Source: Allopusillimonas soli (GTDB lineage Bacteria; Pseudomonadota; Gammaproteobacteria; Burkholderiales; Burkholderiaceae_B). From it: a DNA stretch of 64,000 nt. Numbering within the stretch: the first letter of the stretch is position 1; each line of letters opens with the position of its first letter. The DNA is taken from the NCBI RefSeq assembly GCF_004153445.1, contig NZ_SDQC01000002.1:248001-312000 (forward strand), in the 5' to 3' direction. Positions 28,545-38,985 of the stretch are shown here, in pieces. The notes beneath the pieces were generated by a model that saw only the letters and a list, made by a program, of their open reading frames with translations, searched no databases and was not told where the DNA came from. The translations under genes were made by a program, and so were the position numbers.

Positions 28545-31500
28545 ATGAAGTGGCAATTCTGGATAGATCGCGGAGGCACATTCACGGACATTGTGGCGCT
28601 CGGACCAGATGGGCGCATACGAACACGCAAGCTGTTGTCCGACAATCCCGGCCAGTACCGGGACGCCGCAGTCGCCGGCATCCGGCAATTGCTGGATGTG
28701 CCGCCAGGGCAGGGCATTCCCGTGGAACGTATCGCCTGCGTGAAAATGGGCACGACGGTCGCCACCAATGCGCTGCTCGAGCGCAAGGGCGAGCCGACGC
28801 TGCTGGTGGTCACGCGCGGTTTCCGCGATGCCTTGCGCATTGCCTACCAGAACAGGCCGCGGCTATTCGATCGCCATATCGTACTGCCCGAGATGTTGTA
28901 TGCGCGTGTGCTGGAAATCGATGAGCGGCTGGACGCGCACGGCCGAATCCTGCAGGCGCCGCAACATGCCGCTATCGGCGATGCGCTGTGCGCGGCGCGG
29001 GCCAATGGGCTCGATTCGGTGGCCATCGTACTCATGCATGCCTGGCTGAATCCCGAACATGAGCGGCAAGTGGCCGATCTGGCCCGCGATGCCGGCTTCA
29101 GCCAGGTGTCGGTATCCCATGAGGTCAGTCCGCTCATCAAGTTCGTATCGCGCGGCGACACCACAGTGGTCGATGCCTATCTGTCGCCCATTCTGCAGCG
29201 CTACGTGCGCCAGGTGGCCGCCGAGCTGCCGGGCGTGCCGCTGCTCTTCATGCAGTCCAGCGGCGGCCTGACGCTGGCCGACCAGTTTCGCGGCAAGGAC
29301 GCGATTCTATCCGGGCCGGCGGGCGGCATCGTGGGCATGGCGCGCAGCAGCGAACGCGCAGGCTTCGACAAAGTCATCGGCTTCGACATGGGCGGCACGT
29401 CGACCGATGTGTCGCACTACGCGGGCCAATTCGAGCGTGATTTCGAAACCCGGGTGGCCGGTGTCCGCATGCGGGCGCCCATGATGAGTATTCATACGGT
29501 GGCGGCCGGCGGCGGCTCCATACTGCATTTCGATGGAGCGAGACTGCGGGTTGGTCCCGATTCGGCGGGTGCGGATCCAGGCCCTGCCTGCTATCGGCGT
29601 GGCGGCCCGTTGGCGGTTACCGACTGCAATGTCATGTTGGGCAAGATACAACCCGATTTCTTCCCCAAGGTATTCGGCCCGCATGCGGACATGCCGCTGG
29701 ATGCGGACACGGTGCGCGAGCGGTTCGGGGCACTCGCCGGCCAGGTGGCCCGCGAGACGGGCAAGACCATCACCGGCGAGGCTCTTGCCGAAGGCTTTCT
29801 TGCCATCGCCGTGGGCAACATGGCGGAAGCCATCAAGCGCATTTCCGTCCAGCAGGGGCACGATGTCACGGCTTATACATTGACCGTGTTCGGTGGCGCG
29901 GGCGGGCAGCATGCATGCCTCGTGGCCGATGCCCTGGGCATGTCGCGCATCTTTTCGCATCCTTATGGCGGCGTGCTCTCCGCGTATGGCATGGGCCTGG
30001 CGGATCAGATAGAAATCCGGCAGCAAAGCCTGGAAAGGCGCCTGGATGAGACGCTGTTGTCCGCGTTGCGTGAAGCACGCGACAGGCTGGAGGCGGAAGC
30101 GCGCGCAGGTCTGGGCTCGCGCTATGGCGATCATGATGCCATTAAGGCCGAGTGCCGTGTTCACCTGAAGTACGAAGGGACGGATACGGCGCTGGATGTG
30201 CCTTACTCGGATAGCGAGGATGCCATGCGCGAGGCGTTTGCGCGCGCCTATCGCCAGCGCTATTCCTTCTTGATGCCCGACAGGGCGCTGGTGGTCGAGA
30301 CGGTTTCGGTGCAGGCCAGCCTGGCTGGTGCCCGCATCGAGGAGCCGGAGGCTGCGGTTCAGCCAGATGCCGTTCGGCCGGCGCCCCGGGCGCGGCGCCA
30401 GGTCTACACCAATGGCCGGTGGCGCGATACGCCCATCCATGTCCGCGAGGACCTGGCCATTGGCGCGCAGATCGACGGCCCCGCCGTCATTTGCGAACCG
30501 AATCAGACGCTGGTTGTCGAGCCCGAGTGGCGGGCCGCGCTTGCCCCGGCCGGTCACTGGACTCTGCAGCGCATCCGGCCGTTGGCGGCGAGATCCGGCG
30601 TGGGGGCCGAAGTTGATCCCATCATGCTGGAGGTATTCAACAATCTGTTTATGTCGATCGCGGACCAGATGGGCGTGCGGCTACAGAATACGGCCTATTC
30701 GGTGAACATCAAGGAGCGGCTTGATTTTTCATGCGCCATTTTCGATGTTGAAGGCAACCTCATTGCCAATGCACCCCATATGCCGGTGCATCTGGGCTCG
30801 ATGAGCGAATCCATCAAAACGGTCATGCGTGAAAATGCCGGACGCATGCAGCGCGGCGATGCGTACGTTGTGAACGACCCTTACCACGGCGGCACGCACC
30901 TTCCGGATGTGACTGTCATTACGCCGGTATTTGATCGCGAGGGCAAGCGCATACTGTTTTTCGTGGGCTCACGCGGGCATCATGCCGACATCGGCGGGCT
31001 GACACCAGGCTCAATGCCACCCGACTCGCGCAGCGTGGATGAAGAAGGTGTGCTGTTCACCAACTTCCAATTGGTGCGCGGCGGCCTATTCCGCGAACGC
31101 GAGGCGCGCGCCATTCTGGCGTCGGGGCGCTGGCCAGCGCGCAATCCCGACCAGAATCTGGCCGATCTGCGGGCGCAGATCGCGGCCAATGAGAAAGGCG
31201 CGCGCGAGTTGTTGGCCATGTGCGACCAGTTTGGCCTGGAGGTTGTCGCGGCATACATGCGGCACGTGCAGGACAATGCGGAGGAGTCGGTGCGCAAGGT
31301 CATAACACGCCTGCGCGACGGCCACTACGTCTATGATCTGGACAATGGTGCACGCATTCAGGTAGCCATCACGGTGGACCATCAGGCACGCACCGCGGTG
31401 GTGGACTTTACCGGCTCCTCGGCTCAGCTCGACAACAATTTCAACGCGCCTTCCGCTATTGCCGTGGCGGCTGTGCTGTATGTATTCCGCACGCTCGTGG

Positions 31501-32198
31501 ACGACGACATTCCGCTCAATGCCGGTTGCCTCAAGCCGCTGGACATTATCGTGCCCGCGAAATCCATGCTGAATCCGTCTCCGCCCGCGGCGGTGGTCGC
31601 TGGCAATGTGGAGACTTCGATGTGCATTGTGAATGCCCTGTATGGCGCGCTTGGCGTACTGGCGGCAAGCCAGGGCACCATGAACAACTTCACTTTCGGC
31701 AATGATCGCTATCAATATTACGAGACGGTCTCAGGCGGCACGGGCGCCGGCCCGCGGCGCATCGGCGTTTCATTCGACGAGGCCGGCGGATTCGACGGCA
31801 CGTCAGTGGTACAGGCGCACATGACCAATTCACGGCTAACCGATCCGGAGGTGCTCGAGCTGCGCTTTCCAGTATTGCTCGATTCCTATGAGATCCGGCA
31901 TGGCTCCGGCGGCGCGGGCCGCTGGCACGGAGGAGATGGCGGTGTGCGCCGCGTGCGTTTTCTGGAACCCATGACGGCTGCCATCCTGTCCAATAATCGC
32001 GTTCATGCCCCCTTCGGGCTTGCGGGCGGCGAGCCGGGCGCCTTGGGCCGCAATTATGTTGAGCGCGTCGATGGCCGGCGCGAGATGCTGGGTCCGCAGG
32101 ACAGTGTCATGCTGCAGGCGGGCGATGTTTTTGTGATCGAAACACCGGGCGGGGGCGGCTACGGCCCAGCGGACGGCGAGGGAGGCGGCCATGTATAG
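28545..32198 (+). CDS. 5-oxoprolinase (ATP-hydrolysing), fused HyuA-HyuB type
   Basis: This 1217-residue enzyme belongs to the hydantoinase/oxoprolinase family and is predicted to open 5-oxo-L-proline to L-glutamate using ATP. The N-terminal half has the Hydant_A_N start [19 protein letters not shown] (about 4-185) and the ASKHA-type hydantoinase A domain with [12 protein letters not shown] near 283 and [12 protein letters not shown] near 322. The second half (about 695-1210) is hydantoinase B with [15 protein letters not shown] near 774 and a Gly-rich end [12 protein letters not shown]. The single-chain layout is that of full 5-oxoprolinases; hydantoinases often split it. It is divergent from the TRAP operon and overlaps the M23 peptidase by 8 bases. 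Confidence 0.9.
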   Translation: MKWQFWIDRGGTFTDIVALGPDGRIRTRKLLSDNPGQYRDAAVAGIRQLLDVPPGQGIPVERIACVKMGTTVATNALLERKGEPTLLVVTRGFRDALRIAYQNRPRLFDRHIVLPEMLYARVLEIDERLDAHGRILQAPQHAAIGDALCAARANGLDSVAIVLMHAWLNPEHERQVADLARDAGFSQVSVSHEVSPLIKFVSRGDTTVVDAYLSPILQRYVRQVAAELPGVPLLFMQSSGGLTLADQFRGKDAILSGPAGGIVGMARSSERAGFDKVIGFDMGGTSTDVSHYAGQFERDFETRVAGVRMRAPMMSIHTVAAGGGSILHFDGARLRVGPDSAGADPGPACYRRGGPLAVTDCNVMLGKIQPDFFPKVFGPHADMPLDADTVRERFGALAGQVARETGKTITGEALAEGFLAIAVGNMAEAIKRISVQQGHDVTAYTLTVFGGAGGQHACLVADALGMSRIFSHPYGGVLSAYGMGLADQIEIRQQSLERRLDETLLSALREARDRLEAEARAGLGSRYGDHDAIKAECRVHLKYEGTDTALDVPYSDSEDAMREAFARAYRQRYSFLMPDRALVVETVSVQASLAGARIEEPEAAVQPDAVRPAPRARRQVYTNGRWRDTPIHVREDLAIGAQIDGPAVICEPNQTLVVEPEWRAALAPAGHWTLQRIRPLAARSGVGAEVDPIMLEVFNNLFMSIADQMGVRLQNTAYSVNIKERLDFSCAIFDVEGNLIANAPHMPVHLGSMSESIKTVMRENAGRMQRGDAYVVNDPYHGGTHLPDVTVITPVFDREGKRILFFVGSRGHHADIGGLTPGSMPPDSRSVDEEGVLFTNFQLVRGGLFREREARAILASGRWPARNPDQNLADLRAQIAANEKGARELLAMCDQFGLEVVAAYMRHVQDNAEESVRKVITRLRDGHYVYDLDNGARIQVAITVDHQARTAVVDFTGSSAQLDNNFNAPSAIAVAAVLYVFRTLVDDDIPLNAGCLKPLDIIVPAKSMLNPSPPAAVVAGNVETSMCIVNALYGALGVLAASQGTMNNFTFGNDRYQYYETVSGGTGAGPRRIGVSFDEAGGFDGTSVVQAHMTNSRLTDPEVLELRFPVLLDSYEIRHGSGGAGRWHGGDGGVRRVRFLEPMTAAILSNNRVHAPFGLAGGEPGALGRNYVERVDGRREMLGPQDSVMLQAGDVFVIETPGGGGYGPADGEGGGHV

Positions 32199-33036
32199 AA
32201 GTCTTGTGTTGTGCATGGCGCTGGCGCTGCCCATGCTTACCCATGCGGAAGGCTACATCACGCGGCTGCTCAACCATCCTGTACCGGGCGGCGTGGCCGT
32301 GGTTGGCCTGGGCACGAACGCGGGCCCGCCGCCGCGCGTCACCTATGACGGCACGCCAGTCATGGTGCTCAAGGACAGCGACGGTGAGTACATAGCCGTG
32401 GTGGGCCTGGATGTGCAAAAGACCCGTCCCGGCCCCGCCCATGTGCAAGTCGGCGGGCCCCAGGGCAAGCGCGCGCTGGGCTTCAATGTGGCGAGCCGCG
32501 AATATCCCGCCCAGCATATCCGGTTAAAGAACAAGAAGCAGGTCAATCCCGATCCGGAGCAACTGGCGCGCATCGAGCGCGAGTACAAACAGCAGATTGC
32601 CGCCTATTCGCAGTTTCGTGAGGACATCCCCAGCAATATTTCCCTGGATCGGCCGGTGGAGGGCGGCCGGTTGTCCAGCCGCTTCGGTCTGCGGCGATTT
32701 TTCAATGGAGAAGAGCGCAACCCGCACTCGGGATTGGACTTCGCCGTGCCGGCCGGCACGCCCGTGAAGGCGCCCGCCGACGGCATCGTCACGCTGGTGG
32801 GCGACCTGTTCTTCAATGGCAAGACCGTTTTCCTGGATCATGGCCAGGGTCTGGTGACAATGTACTGCCATCTGTCAGCCATCGATGTCCAGGAAGGGCA
32901 GGTTGTCAGCCGTGGACAAGTTATTGCGCGCGTCGGATCCACGGGCCGGGCGACGGGGCCGCATTTACACTGGAACGTCAGCCTGAACAACGCCCGCGTC
33001 GATCCCGCCATATTCATCAATGCATATAAACCGTGA
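32191..33036 (+). CDS. Secreted M23 family metallopeptidase
   Basis: This predicted periplasmic zinc endopeptidase acts on peptidoglycan cross-links. It has 281 residues, with a signal peptide (residues 1-19, cleavage after THA). An N-terminal beta-rich domain (about 20-110) is followed by a LytM domain with all zinc ligands: HSGLD (HxxxD) near 179, and HLHW (HxH) near 260. It is therefore expected to be active, unlike the NlpD in this window. The start overlaps the 5-oxoprolinase stop, which suggests co-transcription, although the functions look unrelated. Confidence 0.9.
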   Translation: MYRSLVLCMALALPMLTHAEGYITRLLNHPVPGGVAVVGLGTNAGPPPRVTYDGTPVMVLKDSDGEYIAVVGLDVQKTRPGPAHVQVGGPQGKRALGFNVASREYPAQHIRLKNKKQVNPDPEQLARIEREYKQQIAAYSQFREDIPSNISLDRPVEGGRLSSRFGLRRFFNGEERNPHSGLDFAVPAGTPVKAPADGIVTLVGDLFFNGKTVFLDHGQGLVTMYCHLSAIDVQEGQVVSRGQVIARVGSTGRATGPHLHWNVSLNNARVDPAIFINAYKP

Positions 33037-33070
33037 TTCATCTCCTGTCGCGCCGGTCGGGCGGCTATTC

Positions 33071-33748
33071 ATGACGCGGGCGTTTCTTCGGGGCTTACGC
33101 GACAGCCTTTCGATCGCGATCGGCTATGTGCCCGTTGCCATTTCGTTCGGTCTGGCCGCTATCTATGCGGGCATGACGCCTGGCATGGCGGTCATGACAT
33201 CCATGTTGGTGTTTGCGGGCGCCAGTCAGTTCATTCTTGCGAGCCTGCTGGCGGGCGGCGGCGCGGCGGCGAGCGTGATTGGCGTCGTATTGCTGATGAA
33301 CCTGCGCCATCTGTTCTATGGGCCTGCGGTGCTCACTCACCTGGGCAACGGGCAGCGACGATTGCCCCTGCCGTTGCTGGCGGCGGGACTGACCGATGAA
33401 GTATTTGCCACCGCCATCGCCCGCATGGGGCGTCAGCCCGCGGCGCAGCGCGAGTTTTGGTACGCAGGCCTGCAGCTTGGCGCGTATCTCGCCTGGGTGC
33501 TGGGCACGGCCATGGGCGCCTGGTTTGGCGGGGATTGGCTGCAGGCGTCGCCGCTGCTGGCGCAAACACTGGCGTTTGTGCTGCCGGCATTGTTTCTTGC
33601 CCTGCTGCTTGAAATGCGCCATCTTGTGCCCTCCAGGGTGCTGGTTGCCGCTGCCTTGGCTAGCGCCCTGGGGCTGTGCATCATGCCATCCCATGCGGCC
33701 ATGATGGCGGGCATGGCCGCGGGCGCGCTCATGGCGCTGCGTAAGTAG
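33071..33748 (+). CDS. azlC: AzlC family branched-chain amino acid exporter, large subunit
   Basis: This 225-residue inner-membrane protein is the large half of the AzlCD-type exporter for branched-chain amino acids and their analogues. The family start is visible (GLRDSLSIAIGYVPVAISFG) with seven to eight hydrophobic segments. The MLVFAGASQFILASLLAGG and LLMNLRHLFYGPAV blocks are also present. The ATG at 33071 is preferred; an upstream ATG at 33020, inside the peptidase gene, would add 17 polar residues. azlD follows 13 bases later. Confidence 0.9.
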   Translation: MTRAFLRGLRDSLSIAIGYVPVAISFGLAAIYAGMTPGMAVMTSMLVFAGASQFILASLLAGGGAAASVIGVVLLMNLRHLFYGPAVLTHLGNGQRRLPLPLLAAGLTDEVFATAIARMGRQPAAQREFWYAGLQLGAYLAWVLGTAMGAWFGGDWLQASPLLAQTLAFVLPALFLALLLEMRHLVPSRVLVAAALASALGLCIMPSHAAMMAGMAAGALMALRK

Positions 33749-33761
33749 GCGAAGGCACCCC

Positions 33762-34106
33762 ATGGATATGACGACAGTGGGATGGGTGATTGCACTAAGC
33801 GGGTTGGGCACGCTTCTGGTGCGGCTGCTGCCCATGATCTGGCATGACAGAAGCCAGGGCGCGGTAAAGGGCACCGGCACGCTGCGGCGTGCATTGGATG
33901 CGATTGGTCCTTCGGCCATCGTGGCGCTGCTGGTGGTATCGGTATGGAGCCTGGTGGATGCGCAGGCATTTGCCGGTAGCGTGCTGCCTGTCCTGGCGGG
34001 TATGGCGGGGGTGGTGCTAGGCCGGCTGCTGCTGGGCGGCATTGCCTGGGCCACGCTGGCAGGCGTTCTAGCGTATGGGTTGGCGATCTGGCTGTCGGGC
34101 GGTTGA
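33762..34106 (+). CDS. azlD: AzlD family transport protein, small subunit
   Basis: This 114-residue membrane protein with about four hydrophobic segments is the small partner of AzlC. The start VGWVIALSGLGTLLVRLLPM is typical. Its length and position right behind azlC support the call. It converges with spoT. Confidence 0.85.
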   Translation: MDMTTVGWVIALSGLGTLLVRLLPMIWHDRSQGAVKGTGTLRRALDAIGPSAIVALLVVSVWSLVDAQAFAGSVLPVLAGMAGVVLGRLLLGGIAWATLAGVLAYGLAIWLSGG

Positions 34107-34131
34107 AGCGGCCGTCGTTGGAAAACCCCGG

Positions 34132-36402
34132 CTAGCCTTTGACACGCACGATTTTTTGGACCTGAGGTACGTGACGAATGGCGCGGATGACCTGCGCAAG
34201 ATGCTTGCGGCTATCTACTTGTACGGTAAGGTGCAGTAGGCCGGTGGCGCCCGCGTCATCCTGCATGGTCAGATGCATGATGTTGGAATCGGCTTCCGTG
34301 ATCTCGGCAGCCAGCCGGCCCAGTACACCGCGTTCGTTGATGACGGTAACGTCGAGACGCGTGGACAGGTGCCTTGCCGTTTCGGTGTCCCAGACTACCG
34401 GTATCCAGCGCTCCGGTTCGCGCGCCCGCTGGCGCTGAGCGGTGGCGCACTCGGCCATGTGCACGACCAGGCCGTAGCCCAGCCGGATGCCGCCGATGAT
34501 GGCATCGCCTGGCAAGGGGCCGCAGCAGGGGGCGAGTTGTACGGCCTGGCCCTCGTTCCCATGGATGACGATGGGCGCGCCTGACGCGGCCGTAAGTTCG
34601 TCGACCGCGGCGGCGGTTGTTGCGAGCAGGGGATTTTCGGGCGCAAAGCGGCGTGCCACCACAGCGGCAAGCCGTTTTCCGAGGCCGATGTCAGCCAGGA
34701 TTTCGTCGCGTGAGGCGGCGCCCGAGCCCTTGGCGAGTTTTTCCCACTCGGGATCGTCGGGCGCGGGGTGCGGCAGCTTCAGTTGATCGAAGGCCTGGTT
34801 GAGCAGGCGCTGGCCGAACGCCACGGACTCTTCATACTTCACCGTGCGCAGATAGTGCCGGATTTCCGAGCGTGCCCGGCCGGTGCGTACGTAGTTGAGC
34901 CACTGCGCGCTGGGACGCGAGGCTGGCGAGGTGACAATCTCGACGGAGTCGCCACTCTTGAGTTCGGTGCGCAGCGGAACGAACTCGCCGTTGATCTTGG
35001 ATGCGACAGCCTGGTTGCCGATATCGGTGTGAATGGCATAGGCAAAATCCACGGGCGTGGCACCTCGAGGCAGGGAAAGAATCTTGCCCTGAGGGGTGAA
35101 TACGTAGACCGCATCCGGGAAAAGGTCGACCTTGACGTGCTCGAGAAATTCGCCGGAATCACCCGTCTGGCTCTGGATGTCGAGAAGCGACTGCAGCCAT
35201 TGGTGGGTGCGCTTCTGCAGGTCGTTCAGCGTGACATCGTCTTCTTTGTACAGCCAGTGCGAGGCGACGCCTTCCTCGGCAATGTGATCCATGTCTCGGG
35301 TGCGAAACTGGAACTCCACTGGCGTGCCGTATGGGCCCACGACGGTCGTGTGCAGGGACTGGTAGCCATTGAGCTTGGGGATGGCAATGTAGTCCTTGAA
35401 CTTGCCGGGCACCGGCCTGTAGAGCTGGTGCAATGTGCCCAGGGCGAGGTAGCACTCGGGCAGGGTATGCACGATGACGCGAAAGCCATAGATGTCGAGC
35501 ACGTCGGAGAACGATTTCTTTTGCTCGGTCATCTTGGTGTAGATGCTGTACAACGATTTTTCGCGTCCGGTGATTTCGGCCTCGATGCCAGCAGCTGGCA
35601 GCGCCACGCGCACGGCATCCGAAATTTTTCCTAGCACCTCGCGGCGATTGCCGCGAGCGGCCATCATGGCCTTGCTCAGCACATCGTAGCGGTTGGGGTG
35701 GATTGCCTTGAAGCAGAGATCCTGCAACTCGCGAAACAGCGTGTTAAGCCCTAACCGATGGGCGATGGGAGTGTAGATGTCCAGGGTTTCACGCGCAATG
35801 CGCCGCCGCTTCTCGGGGCCGACCGCGCCCAGCGTGCGCATGTTGTGCAGCCGGTCTGCGAGCTTGATAAGAATGACGCGCACGTCGCGCGCCATGGCCA
35901 GCAGCATTTTGCGGAAGCTTTCGGCCTGCTGCTCGGCCTTGGTGGCGAAGTCCAGTCTGTCGAGCTTGGACACGCCATCGACGATTTCTGCGACGTCCGT
36001 GCCGAACTTCTCGGCCAGTTCCTGTTTGGAGACGTCCTGGTCTTCTATGACGTCGTGCAGCAGGGCGGCCATGAGCGAGTCAGCGTCCAGCTTCCAGCCC
36101 GCACAGATTTCGGTGACGGCGATGGGATGCGATATATAGGGCTCGCCGCTTGCGCGGAACTGCCCGAGATGCGCCTGATCTGAAAACCGGTAGGCTTCTT
36201 TGACGCGTTCGACGTCTTTGGGGTCCAGGTAGCCGGAAATGATTTCCGAGAGCGGCGCCAATGACGCGATGGTATTGGGGGCTGATTCCTGAGGCGCCCG
36301 ATTGCGTGGCGCTTTCACTGTTTTGCGCCGGCGAAGGCGCGGGCCTTTTTTGAGGGCCGCGAGCAGGCCCGACGAGGCACCACGCAGAGCAGAAAACGCC
36401 AT
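34132..36402 (-). CDS. spoT: Bifunctional (p)ppGpp synthetase/hydrolase SpoT
   Basis: SpoT makes and degrades the stringent-response alarmone (p)ppGpp. It has 756 residues. The hydrolase domain keeps the metal site HDVIED (His116-Asp117), so hydrolysis should work. The synthetase domain has REKSLYSIYTKM near 279 and DIYGFRVIV and YQSLHTTVVGPYG near 346. The TGS domain (VYVFTPQGKILSLPRGATP) and the C-terminal ACT domain follow. The first ~45 residues are a basic, variable extension. The gene follows rpoZ on the same strand with 17 bases between, in the classical gmk-rpoZ-spoT order. Confidence 0.95.
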   Translation of the reverse strand: MAFSALRGASSGLLAALKKGPRLRRRKTVKAPRNRAPQESAPNTIASLAPLSEIISGYLDPKDVERVKEAYRFSDQAHLGQFRASGEPYISHPIAVTEICAGWKLDADSLMAALLHDVIEDQDVSKQELAEKFGTDVAEIVDGVSKLDRLDFATKAEQQAESFRKMLLAMARDVRVILIKLADRLHNMRTLGAVGPEKRRRIARETLDIYTPIAHRLGLNTLFRELQDLCFKAIHPNRYDVLSKAMMAARGNRREVLGKISDAVRVALPAAGIEAEITGREKSLYSIYTKMTEQKKSFSDVLDIYGFRVIVHTLPECYLALGTLHQLYRPVPGKFKDYIAIPKLNGYQSLHTTVVGPYGTPVEFQFRTRDMDHIAEEGVASHWLYKEDDVTLNDLQKRTHQWLQSLLDIQSQTGDSGEFLEHVKVDLFPDAVYVFTPQGKILSLPRGATPVDFAYAIHTDIGNQAVASKINGEFVPLRTELKSGDSVEIVTSPASRPSAQWLNYVRTGRARSEIRHYLRTVKYEESVAFGQRLLNQAFDQLKLPHPAPDDPEWEKLAKGSGAASRDEILADIGLGKRLAAVVARRFAPENPLLATTAAAVDELTAASGAPIVIHGNEGQAVQLAPCCGPLPGDAIIGGIRLGYGLVVHMAECATAQRQRAREPERWIPVVWDTETARHLSTRLDVTVINERGVLGRLAAEITEADSNIMHLTMQDDAGATGLLHLTVQVDSRKHLAQVIRAIRHVPQVQKIVRVKG

Positions 36403-36419
36403 GGCCCGCCCCCGTGGAA

Positions 36420-36623
36420 TCAGGTGGGAACTTTACGCAGCATTTCCAGGCCGGTAACGCCCGCGGCGACTTCGCGCAGGGCCGTGACAGTGGGCTTGTC
36501 CTTGGTGTCGAGGCGGGGTTCGTGGCCTTGGGCCAGCTCGCGCGCCCGGTATGCTGCGACCAGGGTGAGGTTGAAGCGGTTGGAGATGTGCTCCAGGCAG
36601 TCTTCGACGGTGATGCGGGCCAT
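36420..36623 (-). CDS. rpoZ: DNA-directed RNA polymerase omega subunit
   Basis: Omega helps RNA polymerase assembly and ppGpp response. The 67-residue product begins [20 protein letters not shown], the family N-terminus, which fixes the ATG at 36623 although the frame is open 10 codons upstream. [15 protein letters not shown] block, which contacts beta-prime, is at residues 42-55. It lies between gmk (36 bases upstream) and spoT. Confidence 0.96.
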   Translation of the reverse strand: MARITVEDCLEHISNRFNLTLVAAYRARELAQGHEPRLDTKDKPTVTALREVAAGVTGLEMLRKVPT

Positions 36624-36659
36624 GTTTAACCTTGAGAGATACGATAAAAACAAAAGGTG

Positions 36660-37295
36660 TCAGGCAACAGTCTTGCTGATGCCCAATTGGGAAAAAAGTT
36701 CTGCATTGCGTTCGGCCTGGGGGATATAGCGCAGCCGGGTTGCGGCAACGATCTGCCCGAGCTGCTCAAGCGCCGTGCTAAATTCTTGATTAATAATAAC
36801 ATATTGGCACTCCGAGGCATGCGACATTTCACTGCCTGCGGCCAGTAGTCTGCGTGCTATGACATTGGGTGCGTCCTGGCCACGCTTGGTGAGTCGCGCC
36901 TCCAGCGCCTCGATGGAGGGCGGCAGGATGAAAATGCCGATGGCCTGGGGAAAATGCGTGCGCACCTGGCGGGCACCCTGCCAGTCGATTTCCAGCATGA
37001 CGTCCCGCCCCTGCGCGAGCGCTTCATCGATGCGGTCTCGCGGCGTACCGTAGAAATTGCCATGGACTTCGGCCCACTCCAGCAATGCGTTGTTGTCGCG
37101 CAATTGGGCAAACTGCTCTTGGCTGACAAAGCGGTAATGCTTGTCGGCTTCCTCGCCGGGCCGCGGCGTGCGGGTGGTGCAGGAAATTGACAGCGTAATG
37201 GACGGGTCGCGCGCAAGCAGTGCATTGACCAGACTGGACTTGCCTGCGCCGCTGGGCGCCACCACCATGAAAATGTTGCCGGAATAGGAGGGCAT
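36660..37295 (-). CDS. gmk: Guanylate kinase
   Basis: Gmk phosphorylates GMP to GDP. The 211-residue protein has the P-loop [10 protein letters not shown] at residues 11-20, the GMP-binding [13 protein letters not shown] near 36 and the YRFVSQEQF and [11 protein letters not shown] blocks. The ATG at 37295 is chosen because the product starts just before the P-loop strand; an open frame upstream adds seven residues. A GGAGG-like site is not evident. It heads the gmk-rpoZ-spoT cluster. Confidence 0.95.
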   Translation of the reverse strand: MPSYSGNIFMVVAPSGAGKSSLVNALLARDPSITLSISCTTRTPRPGEEADKHYRFVSQEQFAQLRDNNALLEWAEVHGNFYGTPRDRIDEALAQGRDVMLEIDWQGARQVRTHFPQAIGIFILPPSIEALEARLTKRGQDAPNVIARRLLAAGSEMSHASECQYVIINQEFSTALEQLGQIVAATRLRYIPQAERNAELFSQLGISKTVA

Positions 37296-37394
37296 CTCTG
37301 AAGTTATTATCCGCAAAGACCGCTATTTTACAACTGTGACCAATTCTCGCATGGCGGTACCCACGCGGCTTGTCGCCCGTGGTCCTCGCACATC

Positions 37395-37748
37395 TCACGC
37401 ATCGCCATTGGTGTCGCCAAGTGGCTGGCTGCCGGGGGCGTTCAGCACGCATAACATGGCTTCGCAGGCCGCGTCGTTGCCGCACAGGAAAACCGCCGTA
37501 TCGCCCTGGTTCATGTTGAATGCAATATCCTCGAGCTGGCTGGCCGCCTCGGCGGGGTAGCTGACGGCGGTGACGTGCACATCGCCATCCTGGGCAAACT
37601 GCGATTCAGGAACAAAATCGGCGACGCGCTCGATGTCCGGCGGGCTCACTACCACGTAGGCGCGGAAAACCAGCGTCTCGATCGTGACGTCGAGCACCTT
37701 GCCATGGTCCAGCTCGGCTACCAGCCGGCTTATGGCCGAGGCCGTCAT
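37395..37748 (-). CDS. Hypothetical protein coupled to xth
   Basis: This 117-residue soluble protein is of unknown family, without a signal peptide or membrane segment. The sequence is acidic and Val/Asp-rich, and reads like a compact alpha/beta domain ([20 protein letters not shown]). The ATG at 37748 overlaps the xth stop (ATGA), so translation is coupled to exonuclease III. No function can be given. The downstream 99 bases before gmk contain no gene. Confidence 0.6.
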   Translation of the reverse strand: MTASAISRLVAELDHGKVLDVTIETLVFRAYVVVSPPDIERVADFVPESQFAQDGDVHVTAVSYPAEAASQLEDIAFNMNQGDTAVFLCGNDAACEAMLCVLNAPGSQPLGDTNGDA

Positions 37749-38536
37749 GAGGCGCTCCCGAAGTCGAGCGTGGCAACCACAGGCGCATGGTCGGACGGCT
37801 GTTCGTTGCCGCGGGGCGCCTTGTCTATTACGCAGGCGCTGCACAACGGCTGCAGTGCCGGGGACAAAAGCACATGGTCGATGCGCAGGCCCGCATTGCG
37901 GCGGAAGGCAAAGCGCCGATAGTCCCACCAACTGAACGACTTCTCCTCCTGGGGAAACTGACGAAAGGCGTCCGAGAGTCCCAGATCAAGCAGACGCTGA
38001 AAGGCATCACGCTCGGGTTGCGAAACGAGGACCTCGCCCTCCCATTTGGCCGGATCATGCACATCCCGGTCTTCGGGCGCCACGTTGTAGTCGCCCAGCA
38101 CGGCAAGCCGCGGGAAGCGTGCAAGTTCGTCGCTCAGCCAGTCGCGCAATGCGGCATACCAGGACAGCTTGTAGGCGTATTTCTCGCTACCGACAGCCTG
38201 CCCGTTCGGACAATAGGCGCTGACGATGCGCACGTCGCCCGCGGGGCATTTGAGCGTGGCGGCGATGATGCGGCGCTGGTGATCGTCCAAGGCCGGTATA
38301 TTACGCTGGATGTCAAGGCAGTCCTGCCGCGCCACGATGGCGACGCCGTTGTAGGTTTTCTGGCCAGCCCACTGCGCCTGATAGCCTGCATCGACAAAAG
38401 CCTGCAAAGGGAATTTGTCATCGTCGAGCTTGAGTTCCTGCAGGCATAGCGCGTCGACGGGATTGTCGCGCAGCCAGTCGAGCACTTGAGGCAATCGCAC
38501 CTTCAGTGAGTTTACGTTCCAGGTGGCTATCTTCAT
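37745..38536 (-). CDS. xth: Exodeoxyribonuclease III (AP endonuclease)
   Basis: Exonuclease III is the cytosolic AP endonuclease/3' phosphatase of base-excision repair. The 263-residue EEP-fold protein has WNVNSLKVR at residues 6-14, the metal Glu in [10 protein letters not shown] near 34, [13 protein letters not shown] near 108, [15 protein letters not shown] near 150 with the catalytic Asp/Asn, and the final catalytic SDHAPVV near 249. The gene ends the chromosomal block left of the island; its upstream region abuts the left direct repeat at 38602. Confidence 0.95.
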   Translation of the reverse strand: MKIATWNVNSLKVRLPQVLDWLRDNPVDALCLQELKLDDDKFPLQAFVDAGYQAQWAGQKTYNGVAIVARQDCLDIQRNIPALDDHQRRIIAATLKCPAGDVRIVSAYCPNGQAVGSEKYAYKLSWYAALRDWLSDELARFPRLAVLGDYNVAPEDRDVHDPAKWEGEVLVSQPERDAFQRLLDLGLSDAFRQFPQEEKSFSWWDYRRFAFRRNAGLRIDHVLLSPALQPLCSACVIDKAPRGNEQPSDHAPVVATLDFGSAS

Positions 38537-38601
38537 GTAAATTTAAAAAGTGTTTATTTTCAGCAGGTTGGATGGGTTGTTGTGGGCGTAATTTACGTCT
38601 A

Positions 38602-38619
38602 GCTACCCACTTAGCTACC
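38602..38619 (+). repeat. Left direct repeat, candidate attL core
   Basis: The 18 bases GCTACCCACTTAGCTACC differ from the right copy (45349-45366) by one base. The copy lies 66 bases upstream of the xth start, at the point where base composition changes. It could mark the integration site of the island. No tRNA gene is present here. Confidence 0.6.
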
Positions 38620-38642
38620 CAGAAATGTCGTGCTGGGTAGCT
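38613..38642. repeat. Perfect 10-bp inverted repeat at the left end
   Basis: AGCTACCCAG (38613-38622) and its exact complement CTGGGTAGCT (38633-38642) flank a 10-base spacer and overlap the left direct repeat. A third half-site, AGCTACCCAC, is at 38601-38610. No T-run follows on either strand, so a recombinase or excisionase binding array is more likely than a terminator. Confidence 0.65.
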
Positions 38643-38674
38643 TGCTGATGCGTTGTTAAACCGCAACCATCATA

Positions 38675-38911
38675 TCAGCCACTTGCAAGGTTGCGCTCAA
38701 GCAGCGCCTGGATACTGGCAGCAGTAATTCCACTTGATCGACGCCCGATCTTAACCAAATCCAGCTCATGAGCTTTCACAAGCCGATAGATAGTCGCACG
38801 TGATACGCCCAATTTTGCTGCTGCGACATTTACTCTATATATATAAGCGCCAGTATTGGGTGAGGGTGAATAACAATGCTTCCAGCTGTCTGTCGTCTCA
38901 CTTTTAGCCAT
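38675..38911 (-). CDS. Excisionase/AlpA-like helix-turn-helix protein
   Basis: This 78-residue protein has a MerR-like/HTH_17 DNA-binding motif, VAAAKLGVSRATIYRLVKAH at about residues 29-48, followed by a short wing (VKIGRRSSG). Such proteins serve as excisionases or prophage regulators and are usually coded next to attL and the integrase. Here it directs transcription towards the repeat array at 38601-38642, which would be a natural target. No integrase gene is left beside it. Confidence 0.65.
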   Translation of the reverse strand: MAKSETTDSWKHCYSPSPNTGAYIYRVNVAAAKLGVSRATIYRLVKAHELDLVKIGRRSSGITAASIQALLERNLASG

Positions 38912-38985
38912 GCCGCGCTCTCCAGGTTTTATCCTGCTGATAACTATGTTTTCGCGAGCTGGCTCCCGACAAAGACACTGAAGCG

